Positions 46,910 to 58,039 of a DNA stretch of 64,000 bases are shown piece by piece. The translations under genes and the position numbers were made by a program. The notes beneath the pieces were generated by a model that saw only the letters and a list, made by a program, of their open reading frames with translations, had not been told where the DNA came from and searched no databases. The stretch lies in contig NC_056732.1 in the NCBI RefSeq assembly GCF_019279795.1, positions 182,127,596 to 182,191,595 on the forward strand, written 5' to 3'. The stretch is from Protopterus annectens. Its lineage: Eukaryota > Chordata > Ceratodontiformes > Protopteridae. The stretch's first letter is position 1. Each line of letters starts with the position of its first letter.

Positions 46910-47803
46910 TGTTAAATAAATTTGTTAGAGTCAGACTGTAAAAATCATTGAGTTATTCAAACACAATGTCAATTAATAACAAACAATAATGCAGGAAAGC
47001 TAGAGCATCTCTAAGCTAATGTACATTAGAGGCAAAACCATACACAAAGTTTGTATAGAATTTTGACTGCTTTATTGACCAAAACACATTGGTTATATAC
47101 ATTTCATTATCAGTTTTGCCCACCTTACTGGTGTGGTCAGTGACAGGGTCTTTACATCATAGTTATTCATAAAAACTGCAGAGTTCGTGTTTTTCAAAAA
47201 GTTCTTTTCCCATGAGAATGTTGCAGCCTTGCAAACAGCTGGTCAGTCACGATGACCTCCTGAGGATGTAGCCAATTCAAGGTTCTCTGATTAGTTCAAA
47301 TACAATAGATGTAAGTCTTCCTTAAAGCCTCCTTTTGTTTCTCTTGTCTCAGCTGCGCACTATCAGAGATAGTGCGCACAAGGCTACTTCCCTGGTGGAG
47401 GCAGGAAAGAGGACATACATGCAAACAGATTTATTATTTTCCAACTTTGCAAAATAATCTTTACTTGAAAGACATGAGCCAGACTGCATCTGCAAGCTGC
47501 CAAGGTCAAATTTCTGATTACACTGCAGCTTGTACTTTAAGCAATAATATGCAGGTTCATTTTTACTGTTATTCTAGTAAGACAGAATTAAATGCATTAA
47601 GTACATTTATTCCTAACTAAAGCACACATTTCTCTATATATTTGATCATACAACTTATATGTGTTTGAATGATTAAATACACATCTTCCTAAGCAGCACA
47701 CATTGTAAATATATTTTTCTAGGCAGCATGTATGTAAATATATTTTCTAAGCAGCACACATTGTAAATATATTTTTCTAGGCAGCATGTAGATTTTTCTA
47801 ACA
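46910..47803 (-). repeat. ERV 5' LTR
   Basis: It is 894 bp and near identical to the 3' LTR. It contains a perfect 10 bp inverted repeat, gcgcactatc / gatagtgcgc (arms around AGA near 47,355-47,378), which is eroded by indels in the 3' LTR. It should drive proviral transcription toward lower coordinates. Confidence 0.95.
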
Positions 47804-47938
47804 GAAACAAACAAATCAAAGCAACAAAGACAAAAGGCAAACTTGTGAAACTTAAAGTACATTAGCTGCCAGAAGAAGCTGCAAGGTGGGTCTAGAACTT
47901 TAACTCCTTAGAGAATATGACAAGCAATAATACTACCA

Positions 47939-48180
47939 ATGCATATAATAACAACCTTATCCCATATTGTAAATATATTAATACTGGTGACTCAGCATCT
48001 GTGGAAGGAGTATCGGATAAAGAGTAGATGCAACTGTGAATCCAAAGGAGTTGTGTATGTAGGATTATGCCAGTCCTGTCTGTGTTTTTATATAGGCAAA
48101 ACAGAATGTAGATTACAGGACCGGATTTAGAATACGATATAAAAAGAATACATCTGAATAATGCATTAGCAAAACATGTT
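47939..48180 (+). pseudogene. Penelope-like GIY-YIG endonuclease (right unit)
   Basis: The frame reads GVVYVGLCQSCLCFYIGKTECRLQD, with both halves of the GIY-YIG signature and the Cys pair kept. It is followed by frameshifted HVHMYPVHHFKYLVIEKV-like sequence. The RT is absent because of 5' truncation. Confidence 0.75.
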
Positions 48181-48683
48181 CACATGTACCCTGTCCACCA
48201 TTTCAAATACTTGGTTATAGAGAAGGTCAATATCAGCATGAGAGGGGGTCCCTGGACATTGGTGTTAGAGAAAAAGAATTATTTTGGCAATTATTTTCAA
48301 ATGCTTGTAACTGGCTGGGCTTGAGTGACTATTGCTCTATCAGTTGCATTTTAAAGCATAAAGCTTTAAATAAAGTGCTATTATTAACATTTCCATTCAG
48401 GTTTGTGTATATGTTAACATCTTAATGAAACGTTGTACTTTAATTTTTATAAACATGTCTGTATTATGTTATATTATTTTTAATAAGTTCATTCATTTTT
48501 AGTACATTTTAAGGATTTGGTGAATGAATATTTTTACACATTTTTAAATTACTGTGTTTATACAGTTTGAATGACACTTTTGGCACTTTAAGAAATGTAA
48601 ATGAGAGGGTTTGATGACATCATCCTTTGATCAGATAACTGCTTTGGATCTTATTTAAAATCTTTGTTTGTGTTCAATTTTAT

Positions 48684-48716
48684 CTGAAGATGTTCACTAT
48701 TGTTACATGAACAAAA
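48684..48716 (+). ncRNA. Decayed hammerhead-ribozyme-like core 4
   Basis: The plus strand reads CTGAAGA, a stem II candidate TGTTCA...TGAACA, then AAAA and GCGC. If stem II is taken as GTTCA/TGAAC, the expected G of GAAA follows C and is A here. Confidence 0.5.
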
Positions 48717-48806
48717 GCGCTTATCAGTCTATTTATTTGTGGATAATAAAAGTTTCTTCAAGAACCTTGCAGCTTCTCCTTCTGGCTGCTAATGTAGTTT
48801 ATGTTT

Positions 48807-49133
48807 CACAAGTTTGCCTTTTGTATTTGCTGCTTTAACATGTGCCCTGTCAAGGAGCCAGTTGACTATCCATCTGACGATGCGGGGGTTTATCCCTAAC
48901 TCAGTAAGTTTATCTATGATCCCCAAGTGGGGGATTGTGTCAAAAGCTTTGGCCATGTAGAGATAAGCGGTGTATACCATATTACCCTCATCCATGGCCC
49001 TGGTGACTTCCTTGAAGAAGTCCACCAGATTCAGAATGCAAGACCTCCCTTTGACAAAGCCATATTGGGTCTTGTCCAGTTTTTGGAGAGTTCCTATGTT
49101 GTTATTGATCAGGTCCATGATAATTCTCTCCAT
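48807..49133 (-). pseudogene. CR1-like reverse transcriptase fragment (copy G)
   Basis: An open frame reads MERIIMDLINNNIGTL, QYGFVKGRSCILNLVDFF and AYLYMAKAFDTIPH. The usual DLAKAFD is YMAKAFD, so the leading Asp of this box is changed, but the catalytic Asp in AFD stays. The frame is cut by the Penelope-like insertion at its C-terminal side. Confidence 0.8.
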
Positions 49134-49899
49134 GGCCTTGCAGATAAAACTGGTCAGCTTAAGGGTCTGTAGTTCCCTGGTTTAGTTGATGAGCCCCCCT
49201 TGAGCAGAAGGATGACTGTTGCAAAACCCATCCAAGAGGCTGTGGTTAAAGAGGGTTTCTAGTGGACCTAATAGATTATGTCTTAAACTATTTAAAAGCA
49301 TCCTGGAATGTTGTCAGGATCCATGAAGGCTGTGCCTTTGACTTTAGCGAGAGCAGTAAGGACCTGTTCACTCTTAATGACTGGTAGGGGGATTGTTGCA
49401 GGTATTTCTCTGGGTGTGGTAGGAGGTGATGGGGGTGAAGTTTGAATTAAACATGTTGGCCAGCAGGTTTGCTGTAGTTTCAGGATGGGTCTATGTGTTA
49501 CCGTTCATGATTAACTCCGCACATGGCTGAGCATTTTCCCTGAGGTTACAAACATAATTTAAAAAAGCCTTATGGGTATCTTTCACCTGGGAGGCTATCT
49601 TTGCTTCATAGTTTGCTTTGCCAGATTTGTCCATTTCTCTAATTTGTTTGTTTAAACCGGTGAGTGTCTTTTTACACTGTTTTGTCTATTCCTTCTAGGC
49701 TCTGGAGAGGATTTTTTCCCTATGTATGTTAGGGGTCCAGCAGGGTGGTTTATTTTTGCCAGTAATCATAGGCTTGACTCAGACAGGTACTGCTTCCTCT
49801 ATGCAGCTATGAATGTGGTTGTACAGTGCTTTTGTATACAGCTTAGAATAGGCCTCAGTGTCATCTGAGTTTGGAGGGGATTGGAAGTTTAATAAGCTG

Positions 49900-50757
49900 T
49901 CACTTAGTATGAGGTAATTGGCCTTAGCAAAGTTCTTAACAGATTAGGAGTCTGATGGGGGTTCTTGGTTAGTTTTAATACTAAAGGAGATCATTTTGTG
50001 ATCAGATCTTACCAGGGAGGAGTTAATGCATGTCAGGGAGCAGCACACCCCATGTTCATAAGTACTAGGTCTAAGATTTTTGTACCTCTAGTTGTGTGGC
50101 TAACTAGTTGTTCCAAGGTGTTTGGATTGTTGAAGTCCAAAAACCTCTGAGCAAGTGAATTATGGCTCATATAAGTCTCCCAGTTTATGGAGGAGTAGTT
50201 GAAGTCACCCATAATTATGCGTACTAGGTTGAATGTTAATTGATTCCACTAGGTTTAGGTAGGAGGCGTGGTTTTCCAGACTCACGTTAGGGGATCTGTA
50301 GCTAGCAAGAATATGATAAGGGGTCGCACCTGTGGTTACTTGGGCATGGAGCCACTCAAGTAAGTCATGTTGTTGGACCAGTCTATATTTGTTCTTTATG
50401 AACACTGAGAAACCTCCTCTCTTTGTTTTATCCTGAGCTGAGTGAGATCAAAATGTATGAAAAACATTGTAGCCATTGATAGCTGGGGTGCTCTACATGG
50501 TTCTGAACCATATTTCTGTGATGGCACATAAACCTGCATCCTCCAGGGTGAGGACTGCTTCCAGGGAGTGCAGTTTTTTTATTTAAACTCCTAGCACTGA
50601 ACAGCAGTACCTTTAGGTAGTCATGAGTAGTTTTTGTTACGTTGGGTGGTTTAACAACTTGCCACAACCTAAAAAAGGCACTATGGGGATAAATAAAGGT
50701 TTTGCCAGTATCCATAAGCCAAGTGGTGACAAGTGCAAACCACCTCTGAAAAAGCAT
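49900..50757 (-). pseudogene. CR1-like endonuclease (copy G), broken
   Basis: The minus strand carries an LLFSARSLN-like start near 50,600 and a frameshifted MVQNH segment where the TETW block is expected (about 50,500). A FIKNKYRLVQQHDLLEWL segment follows at 50,405, then GDFNYSSINWE at about 50,190 and a VRSDHKM segment near 50,005. All catalytic blocks except TETW remain legible. Confidence 0.65.
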
Positions 50758-51540
50758 TGTGGTTTATCAATCATGCTTCCCAAGGCTGACACCAGAAACT
50801 AGGTCAGTTGGTGAAGTCAATCATTTTTTGCTGGTACTGCGGCATCATCATTGGTGAAGGAAGGATGCTACTCAAGGCTTCATACCCACCTGGGACAAAT
50901 ATTCAGAGAGCTTCATCATGTCTCTCTTCATATAGTCCAGTGAGGTGTGTCTTAGGTGGTGTATGCCCACATGGCCAATGACCTTGTCATACTGGTACTT
51001 GTGGTTTAAAGACCTAAGTGCATGTATGATCTGGTGGATCCTGGCTCCAGACAGATGTCTCACTGTAATCTTCACCTTTTTTAGCCTGGTAAGGGGGACA
51101 TCAGTATGTCTTACAGTGGAATCCCAATAATTAAAATGTTTGGCTGTGTGGTATGTTGCCTTATGGGGCTGGAAGCGGGACTACTATGATTTTTCAGAAT
51201 TATGTGTTGTGTCAGGTACCATCTTTTTTGGGTGTGGATAGGGCCACTGAGAGATGTTTTAGGGGGTCTTGAAGGTTTGGGTAGATTACAACTAAGTACC
51301 TCTGCATGTGTAGGTCTATGTGTTTGTTCCTTAGTATTGGTAATTAGTGTTTTGGGTGTAACACTGACAATCTATTTTGCATTTTTGTGTTTGTATGCGA
51401 GTGCTTTGCCTCCAATGATATTTTTTATCTACATCTCTCACACACTCTATTTGTCTGTTCTAAAATTAAATGGTTGCCAGTGGACATGAGGCAGTTACTA
51501 CACTGCTTCAGGATGCCCATATCCCACCAGGTGAGAAACA
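50758..51540 (-). pseudogene. CR1-like ORF1 with zinc finger and esterase (copy G)
   Basis: The minus strand of 51,075-50,872 reads VRHLSGARIHQIIHALRSL (Gly block), VIGHVGIHHLRHTSLDYMKRD (where the Asn block is expected) and EYLSQVGM. The usual GVNDLRH reads GIHHLRH, so Asn and Asp are lost. Near 51,510-51,410 the minus strand reads QCSNCL, then CERC, spaced as Cys-x2-Cys-x17-Cys-x2-Cys, a PHD-like finger in one open frame. This is the best view of the finger in the window. Confidence 0.7.
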
Positions 51541-51850
51541 GAGATGACAGGGAAGCACCTATCCATTATACCAGATCCTTAGTAGATGGGAAGGAGTAGG
51601 GGTGAGTCACTTAAAGGTCTAAATGAGAGTGTTTAGTAGTATACTATAAGATGACCTGCAGTGGTGTGCCCTCTGCACAAACTGGCAGCTCTTTGAGCAG
51701 CTGTGAACAGTGGGAGAGTATGCAGAGTATTTCCTATAGAGGATTTTAAATTGGAGAGGTTTGCTTACATACAAGGCACTGGTAACAGCGTTTGCGCAAT
51801 GCACAGATAAAAGGCTATTATACTAGCAGGATGAAAGACTTAAACAGTTA

Positions 51851-52121
51851 AGCCCTTAGGCCAGTCAGATAAATACACAATATGGTTTCCACCAGCAGTT
51901 CCCAACTTGGATGGTTTGAACCAGCCCTCTGCTCCCAGCAGCGTGCAAAAAACCCCCTCTTAATGTAAAACGAATGGGCTTTGTTCTCAAGTGCAGTAAC
52001 AAATGCTTTACAACAAAAGATAGACCTGTTGCAGTATTAGGAATCCTTGGAAATAAGTTCATAAACCTCAAGAAATGTTCACAAATGCAGAAAAAAGTGT
52101 GCAAATGTAGGAGAACTTCTA
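51851..52121. other. No gene or recognised repeat
   Basis: A short anonymous stretch between the CR1-like 5' end and a SINE. Confidence 0.5.
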
Positions 52122-52345
52122 TTTGTGTCTTTCGGCTTTTCCCGGTTAGGGGTCACCACAGCGGAACTCCAGTCCACTAATGATCGGCAGTAGAGTTTTA
52201 CATGCTGGCTTGCTGGGCCTAATGCACAACCTTCAATGAAGGAACGCCCGTTCACACATGTCGCCACACAGAAGATGCTCTGAGAATCGAATGGGCAACG
52301 TCTAACTGTGAGGCAACAATGCTACTGCAGCACCACCACCGCAGT
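52122..52345 (-). repeat. tRNA-derived SINE, minus strand
   Basis: It runs on the minus strand from a tRNA-like head near 52,345 to the 3' phrase gccgaaagac near 52,130. It shares the end segment ggtgacccctaaccgggaaa with the SINE at 31.2 kb. It is shorter and more diverged in the centre. Confidence 0.75.
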
Positions 52346-53989
52346 CTATACAGAAAAACTTTGCAAAACTTAGAAATATTTTGGCAAACTCAGAACAGCT
52401 TTTGCAGTATCAGAGATGGTTAAGAAATATCAGAATACATTTAAATTTATCTCAGGATAACACTAGGAGGCTCAAAGTAAATTTCCAAAATGCAAAATAA
52501 TGCAGTCTAATTATTTACAGAGCATAGTGCTGTTTCTTTTTATTTACCATAATAGATAATAGTCATTGTACTTTCTGCTTTTACCTTATAATTCAGTTTA
52601 GTTCTGTGTAGTACTGCCATTCTAATACCAGCCACGGACAGAAGCAAACACAATTTATAATTTATTTAGACTATATATTAAATTTGTCATGATTAATAAT
52701 GGTAAATACTATTAATACTAGTAGTGGTCAAATGGAGTTTGATAACTACTTAATCGAGATGCAGGTGACATACCATTCTGTTGAAACTTGGTACTCTACT
52801 ATAAGGTTATTCAGTCTCAGGGAAGGTTATATTAACCAAAATGGTACAAGGAAAAAAGTTCCCTGCAAAGTGTAAGAGGATGTTGTCCTACTCCCCTGAT
52901 ATCATCCAGAGCTTTAATTTCATGTTTTTTTTTCTATTGACCAATTAAACAGTCTACTCAGCTGTTTGATTTGGTCCTGGTTAAGAGTAACATATATCCA
53001 TTTAATGATAATGGTGTCTAAAAAGATATACTTGTCAAGATTCTTTTCAAACATAATTTTATTAAATCTATTGATGCAAATTATTTAATAACATTGATCT
53101 TTTTCACAAGTGAGAAAAGAGTGGGGAGCAACACATATGCAAATCAGTTTTACAGCTGTTGAAACACATCTTTTGATTTCTCAACCAAGTTGTGTGTCTT
53201 AGAAGATGGCTATAAATAATAACACAGGCTCAGAACTAGCACCAGGTGCTAACCATGATGCTAAATGTTATTCCAGTCAAAGACAAAGTCAGGTATCATC
53301 TAATAATCATCATATTGCTCACTACTGCAGCAGCCTTAGCTACATGGGTTATATCCTGCCAAGGGTGCAATAGGTGGCCTGTTTCCAAAGCTTCGTGATA
53401 TCTTCCAAATGGCCAAACTGTCAGCCAGCTTGAGCTGAGCTGACTAAAAGACAAGTTTGGGTGCCAAACCCTTCAGAGATTTACTGCTGCTAAAGAGTAC
53501 ACTCCTCTGAGGCTTTTGAGGATAGATGGTCAGCTTGTGCTGTTCCTTTTCTGGGCACATAAGTTCCCTTTTGATTCAATTATTTTAGTTGATTATTAAT
53601 ACTCTCCTCCTACTGAAAGTTATTTTAAAACTAGGAATTTGTGTTTTAATGGACTGTCATGAGGGTGTGTTGTACCTTTAAATGAAGCATTCTTATCAGT
53701 TTAAAAGTTGCTTAAATATTTCAAATTTTTTTTCTGTGGATAAAGTGCATTTATTTCATATTTGGGAGCTAGCAGGTATTTTAAAGTGCTTTTCACTTTG
53801 TTTTGAGTAAAAAAAAATGACTTTTAAAGACTTTCATTTTTTACTACATTTTGTTGTTATTTTCTCTGGAAAAGAGACACCATTTTTAGCTTGACCATGT
53901 AACGAACTGTCAGTCTCAAGGTTGATCCTTCTTCAAGCCACAAAAAAACAAAACAGTTAAGCAAACAGCCTTTGCCACCATAGCAGGCT
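52346..53989. other. No gene or recognised repeat
   Basis: AT-rich anonymous sequence. The last few hundred bases may be the untranslated start of the DIRS-like element, but its 5' terminal repeat was not identified. Confidence 0.45.
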
Positions 53990-54349
53990 AGCAATTTGCC
54001 TCAACCGCAGGTTGGTGACTCTGATGTGACTATTTGTTGTACTTCAGACCACTCATCTTTTACCCCGGATTCCTTTGGTGTAGCACCCAGGCTGCCTCCC
54101 CTCAGCAGGCAAGGGAGGGCCACTCTTGTTGGTCTTGGGAGAGGGAACAGGGAAAGTTTTGCTGTTTTGACAGAATGTCGTGCCCATACCTGGGGTAGCT
54201 ACCACCATTTATAATGCTGTTGGCTCCAATTGTTCTATCAAAAGAAACAACTAAACATGTATCTACTCCTCCAGAAATTTCCTTAGACATGAGTAGTTTA
54301 CTGGGTTTGGCTGAGGGTTTTTTTTTCAGGCTTTTGATCTTTCTTATAT

Positions 54350-55320
54350 ATTGTTTTCTGGTAAAAGAAAGAAGGATACCTGCTTTCCTGAAGAGATTCA
54401 TGATTCTGAATTTAGACAGGAAGATGAAGGGACAGATATAGTCTTTCTCCTCAGTTTTCTGATTCAGACTCAGAGGAGAACTCAGCTTCTGATTCTGCTT
54501 TGGGGCTCCTATCTCTCTTTGAGACTAATTCTAGGATGTGGCAGTGTTTTCAGTGAGAGCACATTGAGGTTTATCAGCCCTTCAGAAAATTTTATGAGCT
54601 GTTACAGATGAAATTTCTGGAACATTCACCATTTTCTCCAGTTTTTACAGCTCTGGGGGTGTAATATGTTTCTACCTGTATTTTTCCCGATAGCCAGAAT
54701 GCTGCCCCCAAAAAGGCAGATAGAATGTATAAAGTTCCTTAGGTTTTTTTAAGTTTTTTTTTTTTTTTTTACATTCTTGCAATCTTGACCCAGCTGCTAT
54801 ACCTTTATTTATTCCTACTACTGCTAAACAGTTAATTCCTAACCTACTCTTTCTGATAATGATAGGAAGGTTATTGATGGGTATGGGAAAATAGTGTATA
54901 CTTCTGCAACTTTAATTTTCAGAATTTTGAATTGTCAGGCTTGCATGTCAATGTTTATTCTGACTGTGAAAGTACGAGGAATGTTTGGGGTGAAGTTTCT
55001 TCTTTTGAGGAAACACCTACTTTAAATTATTTAGTTTCTTCTGTTGTACAAGTGACAGCTCTCTGTTTATATTGTGTATAACTCAGTTGATAAATCTTCC
55101 AGTGCTATGGCCTCTTGTACTGTTTTGAGGAGATTTGCCTGGCTGCATTCTCAGAGCATCCCAAAAGGATGTGAATAATGAGATTTTTTTCTCTTTTGGA
55201 TAGAGGGTCACTTTTTGGTTCCTTTGCTGCAAAAGTGATAACAATTGTGATAAAAGCGGTAAGTTAAATCAGGGAATCCGTAGGATTTTCTGCCCTCCTT
55301 TTTCTAAATTTCTAGGGATT
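54350..55320 (+). pseudogene. DIRS-like gag remnant
   Basis: The plus strand reads GKRKKDTCFPEEIHDSEF, then in another frame FSDSDSEENSASDSALGLL, a Ser/Asp/Glu-rich stretch typical of DIRS ORF1. Farther on come AMASCTVLRRFAWLHSQSIP and, in the family's position, an FGS-like residue group near 55,225. Stops interrupt each piece. It would encode the structural protein of the cytoplasmic particle. Confidence 0.6.
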
Positions 55321-55547
55321 CTTTAACCCCTCACCCAATTTTAGTATGATGGCTAGAGTGTTCTAAAAATAATTCAGGAACCCTCAAAACCAAGAACAGT
55401 CCAACTACTCAGCTGAGTATTTAAGGGACTTTGATCCCCCTCCCACCCTGATAGTCCCTTTTTCCTTACAGAAAATCTGAATCTCCATTTTTCTCATTGG
55501 CAAAATTCAGACATAAGGGCTCTAAAGATTATTCATCAAGGTTATAG

Positions 55548-56699
55548 ATGGCAAAGAGAGGATTTTCTTTCATGCCAGGAGTTTATTCCTCATCCACCAA
55601 ACTGGACTCTTTTATTTCCACCTGTCCTGCATTACATGCTTTTCCAGAAAGTGAGAGAACCAATCCCTCCTTCCCAAACTGGGAAAGGATTTTATTCAAG
55701 GATGTTTTTAGTGCCAAAAGAAGAAATGATTGGAGACCAGTTCTGGATCTTTCTTCGTAGACCTCTTTCTGATTGATTATGTCACTTCACAATCTGTTAC
55801 CTCTTTTTCCTCATTCAAGTTTCCTGGTAACTTTACATTTAAAAGATGTGTATCATCTCATTCCTTTTTGTCCAGACTTCAGGCATTTCCTGAGGATTGC
55901 ATGTCTAGATCACTTTATCAGTCCTCTGCTTTACCTTTTGGACTATCCACTGCACCAAGAATGTTCATTAAGTGGCTAGCTCAAGTTATAGCTTGTTGCA
56001 GGCTACTGGGTATTCATTTTTTTCCATATTTAGACAACTTGCTTATCATTTGCAGAGTCTTTTTCAAAGTGTCGGGAATCTCTCACTTTGATTTCTTACA
56101 CAAGCTGGGGTTCCAAGAGAAAAATCCAAAGTCCCAATTGACTCCTTCACATAGGATTATGTTCCTGGTGTTTCAGCTGGAAACCTCAGTTAAAAGTGCT
56201 TTTCTTCCACATGAAAAAATAAATCTATATCTATTTCTAAAGTTTTCCACTCAGACTTCGATCACTGTGAGGAAATACCTTAGGATTTTGGAACTCATGT
56301 CATCTATGATTCTCATGACAACCCTGGCAAAACTCCACATGAGAAAGATATAATGGTATCTGAAATCACTTTGGTCCCAACATCAGCATCCTTCTCTTTT
56401 CACATTCCAGTGCTGGGATTTGTCAATAGAGAAATTACTTGGTGGAGACAGCAAGTATCCCTAAATATAGGTCTCCCCTTATTCCTCCCTGTTCAAAAGC
56501 AGTCAGTCATGTCAGACATCTTGGACTTTGCTTGAGGAGTGGTTTCAGGAGGGTTAATAGTGCAAGGTATATGGGCCACCTAAGACAGAAACAGGCTCAT
56601 AGATATGAAAGACATGCCTGCCCTGATTAAAGGACTCAACTCTCTGAATCATTCTGCCAATATAAATCACAAGGACCAGCACTCAGGTGAACCAGATTT
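55548..56699 (+). pseudogene. DIRS-like RT and RNase H, first part
   Basis: In order: NDWRPVLDLSS (55,725-55,757); LKDVYHLIPFCPDFRHFLRI (from about 55,840) with the first catalytic Asp; SALPFGLSTAPRMF (55,927); and GIHFFPYLDNLLI (56,010). The active site YLDD is YLDN (56,027-56,038). After more frameshifts come RNase H residues LIVQGIWAT and MKDMPALIKGLNSL up to about 56,640. The Penelope-like element then interrupts before the next RNase H Asp. Confidence 0.8.
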
Positions 56700-56808
56700 G
56701 GATAACAACAGTTCCAAATGCAAAAACAAAAATCCAAAATCTGGAAACTTAGGGCTGAGCAAAAAAGGTTAAATATCAAATACTTTATTCCAATATAAAT
56801 CACAGAGC

Positions 56809-56831
56809 TTTTGGGAATAACCCTTCCTCAG
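56809..56831 (-). ncRNA. Decayed hammerhead-ribozyme-like core 5
   Basis: The minus strand reads CTGAGGA, a short stem II candidate GGG...CCC, then AAAA and GCTC. It sits in the 3' UTR, about 100 bp from the element end. Confidence 0.45.
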
Positions 56832-57261
56832 TGTGTAATACAAAAGTTAAAACACGCATTTAAATACCAAATCCAAATCACATGACACAGACCAAATAAG
56901 TAATTAAGAACACGAATAAAATAATTCCTTATATAAGACCTTTTTAAAATTCTTCACATTCTAAATAGAAAATTGCATATAAAAATAACATAAAAACAAC
57001 ATATACGTATATATTTACACCCATTGATAATCTCACTTTAAAAGCATTTGTCTCTACTTCAAGATAGTTTTCGCACTAACCACTACATTCAGACCTGGTT
57101 GGTGGTCTGCTTCCGGGAGAATTATTCATGAATATTCACATACTTCTAAATCATTGTCTAAGTCACCACTTCTTTTACCTTTATATTTTATATCTACTGC
57201 TCTAAAATTAATGTTATTGTTATCCCCCTTTTCTGTCATTGCCTATCTAAAGCAATACTAT

Positions 57262-57966
57262 TCACTTGTCTATGTATCTCCAACTTGTGCTCGGTAATTC
57301 TTTCAATCTCCTTGTGCATTTTCCTATATAAAAAGCCGTACACGCCATACAACATGCCATATATATAACGGCAGTAGTGTTACAGGTGGCAAAACATTTA
57401 AACAGATATTTTCTACCTGTACCAGGGTGCATAAATTCATTACTAGTTTCAATATCATCACAGCATTTACAGTTATAGCAAGGAAATGTCCTGTGCTTCT
57501 TACTTATTTCAGATCTTCGTCCAACAAAGTCTTTATAACATAGTCTTCGTTTAAGGTTAGAGTATGTCCGATATGAGAAAGATGGATTATCACCTACTAT
57601 CTTTAAAATCTCAGGCATAGTTTTAGGAATCCCACTTCATCTTGTACTGTACGTAGTAATGTATCTCATACGTCTATTCATAATCTTATCACTCTTACAA
57701 TTATCATTAGGTCCCAAATAGTATTCAGAGAAATGAGGTCTCACCTCCCTATCTCTCATACTTACAACCTCCTGTGTTATTTGTTGTAACATCTCACTAT
57801 TATAACCACACTGTTTAAACTCTGTGGTCATTCTATTCAACTTAAAACAAAAATTCTCTTCTTCTGTATACAACTGACTAGCCCTTAACATTTGTCCTTT
57901 CATCACAGCTTTAAAGGTTTGTTTTGAATGGATACTACTCCTATGAACATAACGATTAGTGTGCAC
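57262..57966 (-). pseudogene. Penelope-like linker and GIY-YIG endonuclease
   Basis: Frame 57,966-57,637 reads HTNRYVHRSSIHSKQTFKAV and MKGQMLRASQLY, the conserved linker after the RT. Frame 57,618-57,262 has NPSFSYRTYSNLKRRL and a Cys pair (CYNCKCC). It then reads AVIYMACCMACTAFYIGKCTR, the GIY-YIG core with its own Cys pair, before RRLKE. A stop and a frame change separate the two. It would nick DNA for element insertion. Confidence 0.85.
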
Positions 57967-58039
57967 CTCTTTCTTATGAATAGAAGTGGCAATATTATCA
58001 GCGTACTTAGTTAAGCATACATCTAGATAGGTAATATTT

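Larger units (their letters stand above)
39483..47803 (-). mobile_element. Endogenous retrovirus, class I-like, complete provirus but defective
   Basis: This 8,321 bp provirus lies in minus orientation. The 5' LTR is 46,910-47,803 and the 3' LTR 39,483-40,375. Each LTR runs TGTTA...TAACA. The 5 bp repeat GAAAC at 39,478-39,482 and 47,804-47,808 is the target-site duplication. Remnants of gag, protease, RT, RNase H, integrase and env follow in retroviral order. Every gene carries stops or frameshifts. RNase H, integrase and envelope features point to a gammaretrovirus- or epsilonretrovirus-like (class I) lineage; this is inference from motifs. Confidence 0.93.
47846..48806 (+). mobile_element. 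Penelope-like element, right unit, 5'-truncated
   Basis: This plus-strand unit starts with about 42 bp that is the inverted copy of its own 3' end (gtgaaacttaaag... against ...tttatgtttcac). After a short gap it enters the linker and endonuclease coding region, then the 3' UTR with a hammerhead-like core. Its 3' half closely matches the left unit read in reverse. The two units thus lie with 3' ends outward, with the provirus between them. Confidence 0.75.
48807..51850 (-). mobile_element. CR1-like LINE copy G, 5' part (right of nested stack)
   Basis: On the minus strand, from the 5' end near 51,850: a 5' region, the ORF1 finger, the esterase, the endonuclease, and the RT up to DRAHVKAANTKG at 48,807. 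The RT then stops at the Penelope-like 3' end. The RT region missing here is roughly what the left part (34,326-35,455) carries, with a short overlap. One element split by the nested insertions is likely, but two sister copies cannot be excluded. Confidence 0.75.
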
